Source of the DNA: Bradyrhizobium sp. ISRA464
Lineage (GTDB): Bacteria > Pseudomonadota > Alphaproteobacteria > Rhizobiales > Xanthobacteraceae
Assembly: GCF_029910095.1 (NCBI RefSeq)
Contig: NZ_CP094526.1
Location: forward strand, 5,208,001 to 5,272,000
DNA length: 64,000 nucleotides
Direction: 5' to 3'
This document shows, one piece after another, positions 47,590-56,128 of the stretch. A program made the position numbers and the translations under genes. Position 1 is the first letter of the stretch. Each line of letters opens with the position of its first letter. Below the pieces are notes generated by a model, which was not told the origin of the DNA, made no database searches, and saw only the letters and a program-made list of their open reading frames with translations.

Positions 47590-47949
47590 CGTATGGCGAG
47601 AGCGGATCGAATAGTCGCCACGCAGCAGATGCGCTCCCTCTCCCGCTTGCTTGCGGGAGTCCGAGGCGAGCGAAGCTCGCTCTCGAGGTTGGGGTGGGGC
47701 TCTCTCCGCGAGTCACACTGTGGAGAGAGCCCCCACCCGATGCGCTGCGCGCATCGACCTCCCCCGCAAGCGGGAGAGGTGAACCGCGCCCTGCGGATGG
47801 ACTCCGCTAATCATCACCGTCGATGGAGGCGCGGACACCGAGATCAGATAGCGGGGTTCAGCCATGCGGTTCCGCGCTTGAATCGGCGCCCCTGTGCGGG
47901 CATAAGGGCGGCTTCTCCCTTAAAAACGCCCTTAGCCCAAGGATTTGAG
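47590..47949. repeat. Long imperfect palindrome upstream of ilvD
   Basis: CCTCTCCCGCTTGC (47637-47650) and GCAAGCGGGAGAGG (47766-47779) are exact inverse copies around a GGTGGGG/CCCCACC inner stem. The same 14-base arms recur at 50459-50584. Closer to ilvD, AAGGGCG (47904-47910) and CGCCCTT (47927-47933) can pair. No leader peptide rich in Leu/Ile/Val codons was found. Confidence 0.6.
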
Positions 47950-49797
47950 ATGCCCGCCTATCGCTCCCGCACAACCACCCACGGCCGCAACATGGCGGGT
48001 GCGCGCGGCCTCTGGCGCGCCACCGGCATGAAGAACGAGGATTTCGGCAAGCCGATCATCGCGGTGGTCAATTCCTTCACCCAGTTCGTGCCCGGCCATG
48101 TGCATCTGCAGAATCTCGGCCAGCTCGTCGCGCGCGAGATCGAGAAGGCCGGCGGCGTCGCCAAGGAGTTCAACACCATCGCGGTCGACGACGGCATCGC
48201 GATGGGCCATGACGGCATGCTCTACAGCCTGCCCTCGCGCGAATTGATCGCCGACAGCGTCGAATACATGGTGAATGCGCATTGCGCCGACGCGATGGTC
48301 TGCATCTCCAACTGCGACAAGATCACCCCGGGCATGCTGATGGCGACGCTGCGCCTCAACATCCCGACCGTGTTCGTCTCGGGCGGACCGATGGAGTCCG
48401 GCAAGATCGTGCTCAAGGGCAAGAAGCGCGCGGTCGACCTGATCGACGCCATGGTGGCCGCGGCCGATTCCAACGTGTCAGACGAAGAGGTCGCGGTGGT
48501 CGAGCGCTCGGCCTGCCCGACCTGCGGCTCCTGCTCCGGCATGTTCACGGCGAACTCGATGAACTGCCTGACCGAGGCGCTGGGCCTGGCGTTGCCCGGC
48601 AACGGCTCGGTGCTGGCCACCCATGCCGACCGCAAGAGCCTGTTCGTCGAGGCCGGCCACCTGATCGTCGACCTCGCCCGCCGCTACTACGAGCAGGACG
48701 ACGCCAAGGTGCTGCCGCGCTCGATCGCGAGCTTCAAGTCGTTCGAGAACGCGATGACGCTGGATATCGCGATGGGCGGCTCGACCAACACCGTGCTGCA
48801 TCTGCTCGCCGCCGCGCGCGAGGGCGAGGTGCCCTTCACGATGGCCGACATCGACCGGCTCTCGCGCAAGGTTCCGGTGCTCTGCAAGGTCGCGCCCTCG
48901 GTGCAGGACGTGCACATGGAGGACGTGCATCACGCCGGCGGCATCATGGCGATCCTCGGCGAGCTCGACCGCGCCAAGCTGATCACGACCGACGGACCGA
49001 CCGTGCACAGCCCGACCCTGGACGAAGCGCTGAACCGCTGGGACGTCGTGCGCACCACGAGTGACAAAGTGCGCAGCTTCTACCGCGCCGCGCCGGGCGG
49101 CGTGCCGACCCAGGAAGCCTTCAGCCAGGATCGCCGCTTCGACGAGGTCGATCTCGACCGCGCCAAGGGCTGCATCCGCAACGCCGCGCACGCCTATTCC
49201 AAGGACGGCGGTCTCGCCGTGCTGTTCGGCAATCTGGCCGAGGACGGCTGCATCGTGAAGACCGCCGGCGTCGACGAGAGCATTCTGAAGTTCTCCGGCC
49301 CTGCCCGCATCTTCGAGAGCCAGGACGCGGCAGTCGAAGGCATTTTGGGCAACAAGGTGAAGGCCGGCGACGTCGTGCTGATCCGCTATGAGGGGCCGCG
49401 CGGCGGCCCCGGCATGCAGGAGATGCTCTATCCGACCAGCTATCTGAAGTCGAAGGGGCTCGGAAAGGCCTGCGCGCTGATCACCGACGGCCGCTTCTCC
49501 GGCGGATCATCGGGCCTATCGATCGGCCACGTCTCGCCCGAAGCCGCCGAAGGCGGCCTGATCGGTCTTGTCGAGGAAGGCGACATCATCGAGTTCGACA
49601 TTCCCAACCGCAAGGTCAACCTCGCGGTGGATGAGGCCGAGCTGAAGCGCCGCCGCGCGGCGATGGTCGCGAAGGGCAGTGCCGCATGGAAGCCGGCCGC
49701 ACCGCGCAAGCGCGCGGTCTCCACTGCGCTGAAGGCCTATGCGGCATTCGCGAGCAGCGCCGCGAAGGGCGCGGTTCGCATCGTGCCGGAGCAATAA
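47950..49797 (+). CDS. ilvD: Dihydroxy-acid dehydratase
   Basis: The 615-residue IlvD/Edd protein has the Fe-S ligands in [10 protein letters not shown] and [11 protein letters not shown], Mg-binding [12 protein letters not shown], and the C-terminal substrate motif [21 protein letters not shown]. It converts 2,3-dihydroxy-isovalerate and -methylvalerate to the 2-oxo acids of valine and isoleucine synthesis. The length and the [20 protein letters not shown] start match the E. coli-type enzyme; a sugar-acid dehydratase role is less likely. AAGGA lies before the ATG. Confidence 0.92.
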   Translation: MPAYRSRTTTHGRNMAGARGLWRATGMKNEDFGKPIIAVVNSFTQFVPGHVHLQNLGQLVAREIEKAGGVAKEFNTIAVDDGIAMGHDGMLYSLPSRELIADSVEYMVNAHCADAMVCISNCDKITPGMLMATLRLNIPTVFVSGGPMESGKIVLKGKKRAVDLIDAMVAAADSNVSDEEVAVVERSACPTCGSCSGMFTANSMNCLTEALGLALPGNGSVLATHADRKSLFVEAGHLIVDLARRYYEQDDAKVLPRSIASFKSFENAMTLDIAMGGSTNTVLHLLAAAREGEVPFTMADIDRLSRKVPVLCKVAPSVQDVHMEDVHHAGGIMAILGELDRAKLITTDGPTVHSPTLDEALNRWDVVRTTSDKVRSFYRAAPGGVPTQEAFSQDRRFDEVDLDRAKGCIRNAAHAYSKDGGLAVLFGNLAEDGCIVKTAGVDESILKFSGPARIFESQDAAVEGILGNKVKAGDVVLIRYEGPRGGPGMQEMLYPTSYLKSKGLGKACALITDGRFSGGSSGLSIGHVSPEAAEGGLIGLVEEGDIIEFDIPNRKVNLAVDEAELKRRRAAMVAKGSAAWKPAAPRKRAVSTALKAYAAFASSAAKGAVRIVPEQ

Positions 49798-49813
49798 GCA
49801 AGGCGCGGCAAGG

Positions 49814-50029
49814 TCAACTCAGGTGGAGGTCGGCCGCTTCGATCCGGATGCGGTCGGCATGGAGCGACCAGTCGCACAGCGACTGTTGCTCACAGAATTT
49901 GCGCTTGGCCATTTCCGTCGCCTGGCCTTCGGTCGACGCGTCGATTTCGAGCGCCCCTTGGCAAACCTCGCGCTCGCGACCGTTGTCGCCGAGCACGTCC
50001 TTCATGAATTGAACGACAAAACGTGACAT
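49814..50029 (-). CDS. Small conserved-looking protein of unknown function
   Basis: The 71-residue soluble protein begins MSRFVVQFMKDVLGDNGRE and contains CQGALEID and KRKFCEQQSL (three cysteines). GGGAGG stands 5 bp before the ATG, an excellent ribosome site, which makes it a likely real gene. I do not recognise the family. It is convergent with ilvD, 16 bp away. Confidence 0.6.
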   Translation of the reverse strand: MSRFVVQFMKDVLGDNGREREVCQGALEIDASTEGQATEMAKRKFCEQQSLCDWSLHADRIRIEAADLHLS

Positions 50030-50143
50030 GGAACCCTCCCTGCTGCAGCGGCAGCGCGCCCGGGGATCACATGCTAGCACTCGCGCGAGATCAGGGTGAG
50101 TTAATTCAGCGCCGCTGCGTGCGGCCGTTCGCGGCAGGCAAAA

Positions 50144-50251
50144 TTACGCGCCGGCCTGAGGCAGGCTGGCCGCGGCGATGGCGACAATCTGCGCAAGGCG
50201 GCGGCCGATCTTGGCCGGAGCGGTGCGGAGCAATGTCTGGACCTGTCGCAT
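50144..50251 (-). CDS. Possible 35-residue small protein
   Basis: MRQVQTLLRTAPAKIGRRLA then QIVAIAAASLPQAGA forms a basic, amphipathic-to-hydrophobic peptide. GGAAGGA lies 8 bp before the ATG. It might be a small membrane peptide, but there is no family evidence and it could be chance. Confidence 0.3.
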   Translation of the reverse strand: MRQVQTLLRTAPAKIGRRLAQIVAIAAASLPQAGA

Positions 50252-50458
50252 GATGCATTTCCTTCCGCGCCCGGAACAGCCGGGCACAGAGGGAACATGG
50301 CGACATCGGGCTAAGCCGTCGATATCTCGGGGAAAATAGCAACGGACGCTTCGCGAGACGGTCGATCGGCAGTGGGTTTATTGCTGCAATCGAGGCTACG
50401 ACGAAGAAGATTTTCTCCGCGATTTCGGGCGGCGCTTGGGCCGCATCGCGCACTGCAC

Positions 50459-50584
50459 CTCTCCCGCTTGCGGCGGAGGTCGGATCGCATCGACAGATGC
50501 GATCCGGGTGGGGGCTTTCTCCACGCAAAGGCTCTCGCTTGCGGAGAAACCCCCACCCCAGCCCTCCCCCGCAAGCGGGAGAGG
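50459..50584. repeat. Imperfect palindrome, second copy of the CCTCTCCCGCTTGC family
   Basis: CCTCTCCCGCTTGC (50459-50472) and GCAAGCGGGAGAGG (50571-50584) are the same arms as at 47637-47779, here around different inner sequence. It lies just after the dehydrogenase gene end at 50614. The rest of 50252-50613 shows no gene. Confidence 0.65.
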
Positions 50585-50613
50585 GAGTGGAGTCCCGATG
50601 TGGGAGCAACGCC

Positions 50614-51663
50614 CTACCCCGGCATGAACCCGAACGCCCTTTCGAACCGCCGGGCGTAGACCGGCCAGACCTCGGGGTTGATGACGCGCGGCGGGCGCTT
50701 GCCGTCGAGCGCGTCGAGGATCTGTTCGGCTGCGATCCGGCCCATGTTCATGCGCGCTTCGCGGGTGACGCCGGCGGTGTGCGGGCTCGCCAGCACATTG
50801 TCGAACTGCAATAGCGGATGATCCGGCGGCGGCGGTTCCTTGGCCCAGACGTCGAGGCCGGCGCCGGCGATCCGCTTCTCGCGCAGCGCGTCCTCCAGCG
50901 CCTTCTCGTCGTGGATGAAGCCGCGCGCGGTGGTGACGAAATAGGCGTGCGGCTGCATCAGCGCGAATTCGCGCGCGCCGATCATGCCGCGGCTGTCCTT
51001 TGCAAGCGGGCATGAGATCGAGACGAAGTCGGCGCGGCGCAGCAGGTCGTCGAGCTCGACCTTTTCCCCGCCCCGCTTCGCCATCTCTTCTGCCGTGAGA
51101 TACGGATCGTAGGCGATCACCTTCATGTGCAGCAGGCCCTTGCACAGCTCGGCGATGCGGCGGCCGACATTGCCGAGGCCGACGATGCCGACGGTCTTCT
51201 CCTTCAATTCGTTGCCGATCAGGTCGTTGCGGTTGACGTTGGCCTCGCGGCGCAGCCGGCGGTCGGACTGGATGATGCGCTTCGACAGCGTCAGCATCAT
51301 GCCGAGCGCGTGCTCGGCGACCGAGTTGGCATTGCCGCCGGACTGATTGACCACCAGCACGCCGGCTGCGGTGCAGGCATCGACGTCGACGGGATCGAAG
51401 CCCGCGCCGTTCGAGGAGACGATCAAGAGATTGGGCGCGCGCTTCAACAGCTCGGCATGCGCATGGAAGTGCGGCGCCAGCTCATCACGCGCAGCACCGA
51501 TCTGGTAGGCATGAGCTTCGGCCAGGATCGGCGCGAACTGCGCCTCCGGCGTCTCGTTCTCGAGCCGGTCGAGCCGCACGTCCGGCCGCTTCTTCAGGAT
51601 GTCGACGTAGATGTCGTGGGCGAGATATTTGATGTAGAACACACGCTTGTTGTTGACGGTCAT
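50614..51663 (-). CDS. D-isomer-specific 2-hydroxyacid dehydrogenase
   Basis: The 349-residue enzyme has the NAD motif GIVGLGNVGRRIAEL (about residues 158-172), the Arg/Glu region FVTTARGFIHDEKALEDAL, the Glu in AGLDVWAKEPPPPDHPL and catalytic His in ASPHTAGVT. It is a phosphoglycerate-dehydrogenase-like oxidoreductase acting on a 2-hydroxy/2-oxo acid. It is 15 bp downstream of the amidohydrolase gene, in one operon with it. Substrate unknown; glyoxylate/hydroxypyruvate-type acids are possible. Confidence 0.82.
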   Translation of the reverse strand: MTVNNKRVFYIKYLAHDIYVDILKKRPDVRLDRLENETPEAQFAPILAEAHAYQIGAARDELAPHFHAHAELLKRAPNLLIVSSNGAGFDPVDVDACTAAGVLVVNQSGGNANSVAEHALGMMLTLSKRIIQSDRRLRREANVNRNDLIGNELKEKTVGIVGLGNVGRRIAELCKGLLHMKVIAYDPYLTAEEMAKRGGEKVELDDLLRRADFVSISCPLAKDSRGMIGAREFALMQPHAYFVTTARGFIHDEKALEDALREKRIAGAGLDVWAKEPPPPDHPLLQFDNVLASPHTAGVTREARMNMGRIAAEQILDALDGKRPPRVINPEVWPVYARRFERAFGFMPG

Positions 51664-51678
51664 GTCTTCGAGCAGCTC

Positions 51679-52575
51679 TCAGTTTGGGAAGCCATAGAGT
51701 CTTGCGGGATTGTCGACGAGGATGCGCTGCCGCGTCGCCGCATCCGGCGTCCACTCGTGGAACAGGTCGAGCAGGTGACCGGCATCGGGCATCTCGCCCT
51801 CGACGCGTGGATGCGGCCAGTCGCCGCCCCACACCAGCCGTTCGGAATTCGCAGCGACCAGCGCCTCATGAAACGGCCGCGCATCCGGATAATCGGGCGC
51901 CTCTCGGCTCAGGCGGTGCGCACCGGACAGTTTGGCCCAGCACCAGCCCTCATCGACCGCGCGCAGCAGGCTCTGGAAACCCTCGCTGTTGATGCCGACG
52001 CGGGCATCGGTGCGGCCCATGTGGTCGACCACGACGGGCAGACCCAGCTTCTTCAGCGTCGGGATCGTCGCGGGCAGATCCTTCACGTCGATCCAGAGCT
52101 GCAGGTGCCAGCCGAGCTCGGCCATCACGGCCGCATGCGTCGCGGCGACACCAAGGGGAATGCCGCCGCGATAATGCAGCTGCCCACCGCGGAAGAAATG
52201 ATTGAAGCGCAAGCCGCGCACACCCAGCACGTGCCATTGTCGCAACGTGCCCGGCGACACATCGGCGTCAGCCACCGCAACGCCGCGCAGACGCGCGGGC
52301 TCGCGCTGCAGTGCATCCAGCATCGCCGAATTGTCGCGGCCATGCGCACTGCCCTGCACCAGCACGCCGCGGGCAAAGCCGAGCGCATCGAGCATGCCGA
52401 GATATGTCTGCAACGGCGCGTCCGGCGGCGTGTAGCTGCGATCCGCAGCATAGGGAAAGCGCTCCGCCGGGCCGAACACGTGGGCATGCGTGTCGCAGGC
52501 CTTTGGCGGCAGCTTTTGCTTCGGCGGCGTCACTGGACGCGGCGGCAAGCAGGCGGGAATGTCTGACGCGGTCAT
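51679..52575 (-). CDS. Amidohydrolase_2-family lactonase/hydrolase
   Basis: The 298-residue TIM-barrel enzyme has the metal motif ACDTHAHVFGP near residues 26-36, VVDHMGRTDA and the C-terminal RLVWGGDWPHP. This pattern is that of 2-pyrone-4,6-dicarboxylate lactonase and D-galactarolactone isomerase relatives. It follows the Bug remnant after 4 bp and leads the dehydrogenase gene. The pathway is probably aromatic-acid or sugar-acid degradation; the evidence does not decide. Confidence 0.78.
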   Translation of the reverse strand: MTASDIPACLPPRPVTPPKQKLPPKACDTHAHVFGPAERFPYAADRSYTPPDAPLQTYLGMLDALGFARGVLVQGSAHGRDNSAMLDALQREPARLRGVAVADADVSPGTLRQWHVLGVRGLRFNHFFRGGQLHYRGGIPLGVAATHAAVMAELGWHLQLWIDVKDLPATIPTLKKLGLPVVVDHMGRTDARVGINSEGFQSLLRAVDEGWCWAKLSGAHRLSREAPDYPDARPFHEALVAANSERLVWGGDWPHPRVEGEMPDAGHLLDLFHEWTPDAATRQRILVDNPARLYGFPN

Positions 52576-52579
52576 CGCC

Positions 52580-52804
52580 TCACTCCGCTGTCATGCCGGC
52601 GGCCTTGATGATCGGCCCCCATTTCTCATAGTCGGCGTGGATCTTGGCATCGAATGTCGCCGGCGTGCTGCCGATCGGAATCGCGCCGAGCTTGCCGAGC
52701 CGCTGGATATGCACTGATTTGGTGGGGAACGGCTCGGCCGAGGCAATGCCGGCCGCGATCATCGCCGCTGCCGCAATGGCCATCCGCCAGACCCACCCGG
52801 CCAT
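52580..52804 (-). pseudogene. Internally deleted Bug-type (TTT) substrate-binding protein
   Basis: The 74-residue open frame has a full signal peptide (MAGWVWRMAIAAAAMIAAGI, cleaved after SAE) followed by PFPTKSVHI, the first strand of Bug proteins. It then jumps to RLGKLGAIPIGSTPATFDAK and EKWGPIIKAAGMTAE, their last 40 residues. About 240 middle residues are missing with the frame kept. A normal GGGAGG ribosome site remains, so a useless short secreted peptide may be made. Confidence 0.72.
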
Positions 52805-52975
52805 GCATGCCTCCCGTCATTATTGTTGTCGTTTCTATCGCACGCCGGATCGGCGCCGGTATCGTCGAAATCCGCAGATCGCATTGCGGCCGGGGCATGT
52901 TGACAATCCCGCGCACCGCGTCAAGTTTTCACCCCCGCAAGCGGCCAGAAGCGTCGCGCGATCAGGGAGAACGGG

Positions 52976-53539
52976 ATGGCCGCATCAGCGGAACAAAGCT
53001 CAGCCCAGAAACCAGCGTCGCCCGTGACGACGTGGCACGGCATCGTGCTGGAGACGCTGAAGCGCAACGAGATCCGCCTGGTCCCCTACGTGCCCGACCG
53101 GGTGCTGACCACGCTGATCAAGAACCTGCACGCCGATCCCTTTTTCACGACGTTTCCAACCGCGCGCGAGGAAGAGGCTGTCGGCATCGTCTCCGGTGCC
53201 TGGATGGCCGGGATGCGCGGCGCGGTGCTCATGCAGACCTCGGGTTTCGCCACGCTCGCCAATGTGCTGGCCTCGCTCGCGGTGCCCTACCAGATCCCGC
53301 TGATCATGTTCATCTCCGAGCGCGGCACGCTCGGCGAGTTCAACTACGGCCAGGCGCTGGTCTGCCGCACCATGCGCCCGGTGCTCGATTCGCTGGCGAT
53401 GGAGCATCACACCATCACGCGGCTCGACGAGCTCGAATTCATCGCCGACCGCTCGATCAAGCAGGCCGTCACCACCCAGGCGCCGGTGGCGCTGATCCTC
53501 TCGCCGCTGCTCACCGGCGGCAAAGTGTTCGACAAGTGA
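52976..53539 (+). CDS. TPP-binding decarboxylase, alpha-like subunit (sulfopyruvate decarboxylase type)
   Basis: The 187-residue protein corresponds to the pyrimidine-binding half of a thiamine-diphosphate enzyme: VPYVPDRVLTTLIKNL, then AREEEAVGIVSGAWMAGMRG with the activating Glu, and the ISERGTLGEFNYGQ loop. The separate small subunits resemble ComD/ComE of sulfopyruvate decarboxylase and phosphonopyruvate decarboxylase halves. It decarboxylates a 2-oxo acid of unknown identity. AGGGAGA precedes the ATG; the partner gene follows 8 bp later. Confidence 0.78.
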   Translation: MAASAEQSSAQKPASPVTTWHGIVLETLKRNEIRLVPYVPDRVLTTLIKNLHADPFFTTFPTAREEEAVGIVSGAWMAGMRGAVLMQTSGFATLANVLASLAVPYQIPLIMFISERGTLGEFNYGQALVCRTMRPVLDSLAMEHHTITRLDELEFIADRSIKQAVTTQAPVALILSPLLTGGKVFDK

Positions 53540-53547
53540 GCGCCGCC

Positions 53548-54150
53548 ATGACTGCAACGCAAGCGCGCAACACCAAAGTGATGAACCGCTTCGATCTCAC
53601 CCGGCGGCTCGTCGCAAAACTGAAGGACGAGGCCGTGATCGGCGGCATCGGCAACACCAATTTCGACCTGTGGGCCGCCGGCCACCGCCCGCAGAACTTC
53701 TACATGCTGGGCAGCATGGGCCTCGCCTTCCCGATCGCGCTCGGCGTCGCGCTGGCGCAGCCGAAGCGGCGCGTGTTCGCGCTCGAAGGCGACGGCTCGC
53801 TCCTAATGCAGCTCGGCTGCCTCGCGACGATCGCGGCGCAGGCGCCCAAGAACCTCACCATGGTGGTGATGGACAACGGCATCTACCAGATCACAGGCAG
53901 CCAGCCGACGCCGGCCGCCGGCCACACCGACATCGTCGCGGTCGCGCTGGCAAGCGGCCTTGCCAACAGCTCCTGGGCCGCCGACGAAGACGATTTCGAC
54001 CGATTGATCGAGCAATCGATGACGGCTTCAGTGCCGAGCCTGATCGGCGTCCGCATCGACGACAAGCCCGGCACCGGAACGACACGCCGCGATCCCGTCC
54101 AGATCCGCGAGCGCTTTATGCACGGGATGGGGGTAAGGCAGCCGCTGTAG
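53548..54150 (+). CDS. TPP-binding decarboxylase, beta-like subunit (sulfopyruvate decarboxylase type)
   Basis: The 200-residue protein is the diphosphate-binding half: MLGSMGLAFPIALGVALAQP, the TPP/Mg motif EGDGSLLMQLGCLATIA and VVMDNGIYQITGSQ with GDG...N spacing. It completes the active site with the preceding subunit. Its start 8 bp behind the first stop indicates co-translation. Partner genes around it are a 2-hydroxyacid dehydrogenase, amidohydrolase and PanE-like reductase. Confidence 0.8.
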   Translation: MTATQARNTKVMNRFDLTRRLVAKLKDEAVIGGIGNTNFDLWAAGHRPQNFYMLGSMGLAFPIALGVALAQPKRRVFALEGDGSLLMQLGCLATIAAQAPKNLTMVVMDNGIYQITGSQPTPAAGHTDIVAVALASGLANSSWAADEDDFDRLIEQSMTASVPSLIGVRIDDKPGTGTTRRDPVQIRERFMHGMGVRQPL

Positions 54151-54175
54151 GCAATCTGCCGCGATAGCTCCGCCC

Positions 54176-54260
54176 GTCATTGCGAGCGAAGCGAAGCAAT
54201 CCAGCTGTCCGCATATGTGGAAAGATGGATTGCTTTCGTCGCTCTGCTCCTCGCATTGAC
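54176..54260. repeat. GTCATTGCGAG-type dispersed repeat
   Basis: GTCATTGCGAGCGAAGCGAA (54176) and GCTCTGCTCCTCGCATTGAC (ending 54260) are inverted around AAGCAATCCA/TGGATTGCTT. This is a common Bradyrhizobium intergenic element, here between two convergent genes. Confidence 0.7.
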
Positions 54261-54277
54261 GGCGGTGAGACGCTGCG

Positions 54278-55339
54278 TCAGTTCATCCGCAGTTCCGTGA
54301 TGTGCCGCGGATCCGGGCTGAGCTCGCCGCGCTCGACGCGCTTGACGATGTCGGTCAGCGCGGCGTTGGCATGGCACGCAAGGCCGAGCTTCTCGCCCTC
54401 ACGCACCACGAAGCCGTTGAGGAATTCGATCTCGGTACGCCGGCCCTTCTGCATATCCTGGCCCATCGAGGGGCGCTGCGCGGACGAGGTGCGTTTCGCG
54501 TCCTTGAAGCGCTGCTCGTCGCAGGCGCGCATCGCCGCCTCGTCGCCTTCGCCGGCGCGCGCGATCGTCTCGGGCGGCAGATGCAGGATCTCCTCCAGCT
54601 GATAGCCGTAGGCCTGGCCAACGCGGATCGCCTCGCTGCCAAGCCGCGTCGAGAAGCGGCGCAGCGGCTCGCTTTGCAGCACCTCGCCGCCCGGCAGGCC
54701 GGTGCAGGCCGAGAGCCCGTTGCCCATCACGTTGGCGACCAGCTTCGACCAGCGCTCACCCCAGAGGTTGCTCGTCACCTTGGCGCTGTCGGAATAGCCG
54801 ACCAGCCGGCAGACTTCTTCGACGCGTGAGGTGATGCGGCCGTGCACCTCGCCGGCGCGAAACACGGTATGCGCCGCCCCGCCTTTGCCGGCGCCACGAT
54901 GGATGTGGCCGGGGTCAGGCAGGTTGACGGTGATGCTGCTCGCGATGCAGCCGAGCGTCTTGCCCCAGCCGACGACGCCGGCGATCGTCTCCTCGTTCAT
55001 GCAGTTCTGCAGCGAAACGACATAGCCGTCTGCCGCCAGATATTGCCGGATCAGCATGGTCGCCCAAGCCGTGTCGTACGACTTCATGCACACGAAGGCG
55101 ATGTCGACCGGCTTCTCCTTTGCCAGTTGCTGTGCGTCGGTGACGTGGAGTGCACGGACCGGCACCGAGAATTCCGCGACGTCCATGGCGTGCGTCACGC
55201 GCAGGCCGTGCCTTCTCATGTGCTCGACATGCTCGGGCCACGGATCGATGAACGTGACGTCCTCACCTGCCTGCACCATATGCGCACCGGCGTAGCCGCC
55301 GACGGCACCAGCTCCGACGATCGCGATCTTCCGACCCAT
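54278..55339 (-). CDS. Ketopantoate-reductase-family (PanE-like) oxidoreductase
   Basis: The 353-residue protein has the NADP motif GAGAVGGYAGAHM (about residues 8-20), CMKSYDT and the C-terminal ApbA domain with ERWSKLVANVMGNGLSACTG. It reduces a 2-oxo acid. Length and neighbours make a catabolic role likelier than pantothenate synthesis. In Methylobacterium extorquens a PanE homologue (PanE2) is the oxalyl-CoA reductase; the oxalate module 1.9 kb away allows that role here, but it may instead belong to the TPP-enzyme cluster. Confidence 0.75.
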   Translation of the reverse strand: MGRKIAIVGAGAVGGYAGAHMVQAGEDVTFIDPWPEHVEHMRRHGLRVTHAMDVAEFSVPVRALHVTDAQQLAKEKPVDIAFVCMKSYDTAWATMLIRQYLAADGYVVSLQNCMNEETIAGVVGWGKTLGCIASSITVNLPDPGHIHRGAGKGGAAHTVFRAGEVHGRITSRVEEVCRLVGYSDSAKVTSNLWGERWSKLVANVMGNGLSACTGLPGGEVLQSEPLRRFSTRLGSEAIRVGQAYGYQLEEILHLPPETIARAGEGDEAAMRACDEQRFKDAKRTSSAQRPSMGQDMQKGRRTEIEFLNGFVVREGEKLGLACHANAALTDIVKRVERGELSPDPRHITELRMN

Positions 55340-55501
55340 GCTTCCATCCCCTGCCTGTTCTTGACCGTGGCGGGCGCAAGCTCGCGTCCGTCCGTTGGAG
55401 CTCAGTCTAGGGGATCGGGGCTAGCAGCCAAATGGTCGTTTCATGCCAAAAGTGGCCCCGTGCCATGCCGGTAATGATGGACGGGCCGGACCAAACGAAT
55501 C

Positions 55502-55526
55502 CTCGCGGGCGATTGGCCCGCGAGGA
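55502..55526 (-). terminator. Hairpin terminator after the DUF1236 gene
   Basis: Arms CCTCGCGGGC (55502-55511) and GCCCGCGAGG (55517-55526) with a 5-base loop lie 30 bp after the minus-strand stop, followed on that strand by a T-rich ATTCGTTTGG. Confidence 0.6.
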
Positions 55527-55555
55527 TGTTGTGCGCAATTACAGATCGCGCCAGA

Positions 55556-55942
55556 TCAGTCGATGACCCTGATGACCCTGTGGGTGCGCGGGTCGACGAT
55601 CACGCGATGATCATTGACGACCGCGTAGCGGTACTCGGTGTAACGCGGCACCGGGCGCAGCACGACCGTATCAGGCAGCGGCTCGCCGACCACGACGCGC
55701 TCATGCACGACGACTGACGGCTCGTCCCGCGGGATCGACCTGATCACCGCATTCGGGATTTCGAGGCCGGCGCCGACCGCGGCGCCTACCGTACCGCCGA
55801 CGATCTCGCCCACCGGCCCTGCAATTTCGCCGCCGGCCCGCGCACCGTTCGCGGCGCCCGCTGCAGTGGTCGACTGCGCGAAGGCCGAGCCGGACGCAAG
55901 CAGCGACGCGGCGACAATTGAAACAACAAGACGTTTGTTCAT
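55556..55942 (-). CDS. DUF1236-domain periplasmic protein
   Basis: The 128-residue secreted protein has a signal peptide ending GSAFAQ near residue 23, a glycine/alanine-rich segment (AGPVGEIVGGTVGAAVGAGL) that may insert in a membrane, and a C-terminal DUF1236 repeat (EPLPDTVVLRPVPRYTEYRY, DPRTHRVIRVID). These proteins are common in Bradyrhizobium and of unknown function. GGAGGAGG precedes the ATG. It is a single-gene unit. Confidence 0.8.
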   Translation of the reverse strand: MNKRLVVSIVAASLLASGSAFAQSTTAAGAANGARAGGEIAGPVGEIVGGTVGAAVGAGLEIPNAVIRSIPRDEPSVVVHERVVVGEPLPDTVVLRPVPRYTEYRYAVVNDHRVIVDPRTHRVIRVID

Positions 55943-56074
55943 CAATCTCCTCCTCCGAGTTGATAGACGCCCTGTCAACTTCCGGAGGAATGAGAACGTT
56001 CCGGTTCCAAGCCGGCAACATCGGGAGCAGAGTCGAATTCGGCTGCAATTCCTGTCAGTTCCAGCACAAATGAA

Positions 56075-56108
56075 AAATGCCGCATCGGACGTGTCCGAAG
56101 CGGCATTT
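56075..56108 (-). terminator. Rho-independent terminator of the acyl-CoA ligase gene
   Basis: AAATGCCGCATCGGAC (56075-56090) and GTCCGAAGCGGCATTT (56093-56108) form a 16-base stem with one mismatch and a 2-base gap, 20 bp after the minus-strand stop, followed on that strand by TTTTT. Confidence 0.8.
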
Positions 56109-56128
56109 ATCGTTCGTTCAGAATTGTA

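Noticed and set aside
47637..47779. CRISPR or tRNA-like structure
   Set aside because: Repeats are inverted pairs, not regular direct repeats with spacers; no cloverleaf or cas genes were seen anywhere in the window.
47950..49797. ilvD as a sugar-acid dehydratase of the importer cluster
   Set aside because: Length and N-terminal sequence fit the biosynthetic E. coli-type IlvD, and repeats and remnants separate it from the importer.
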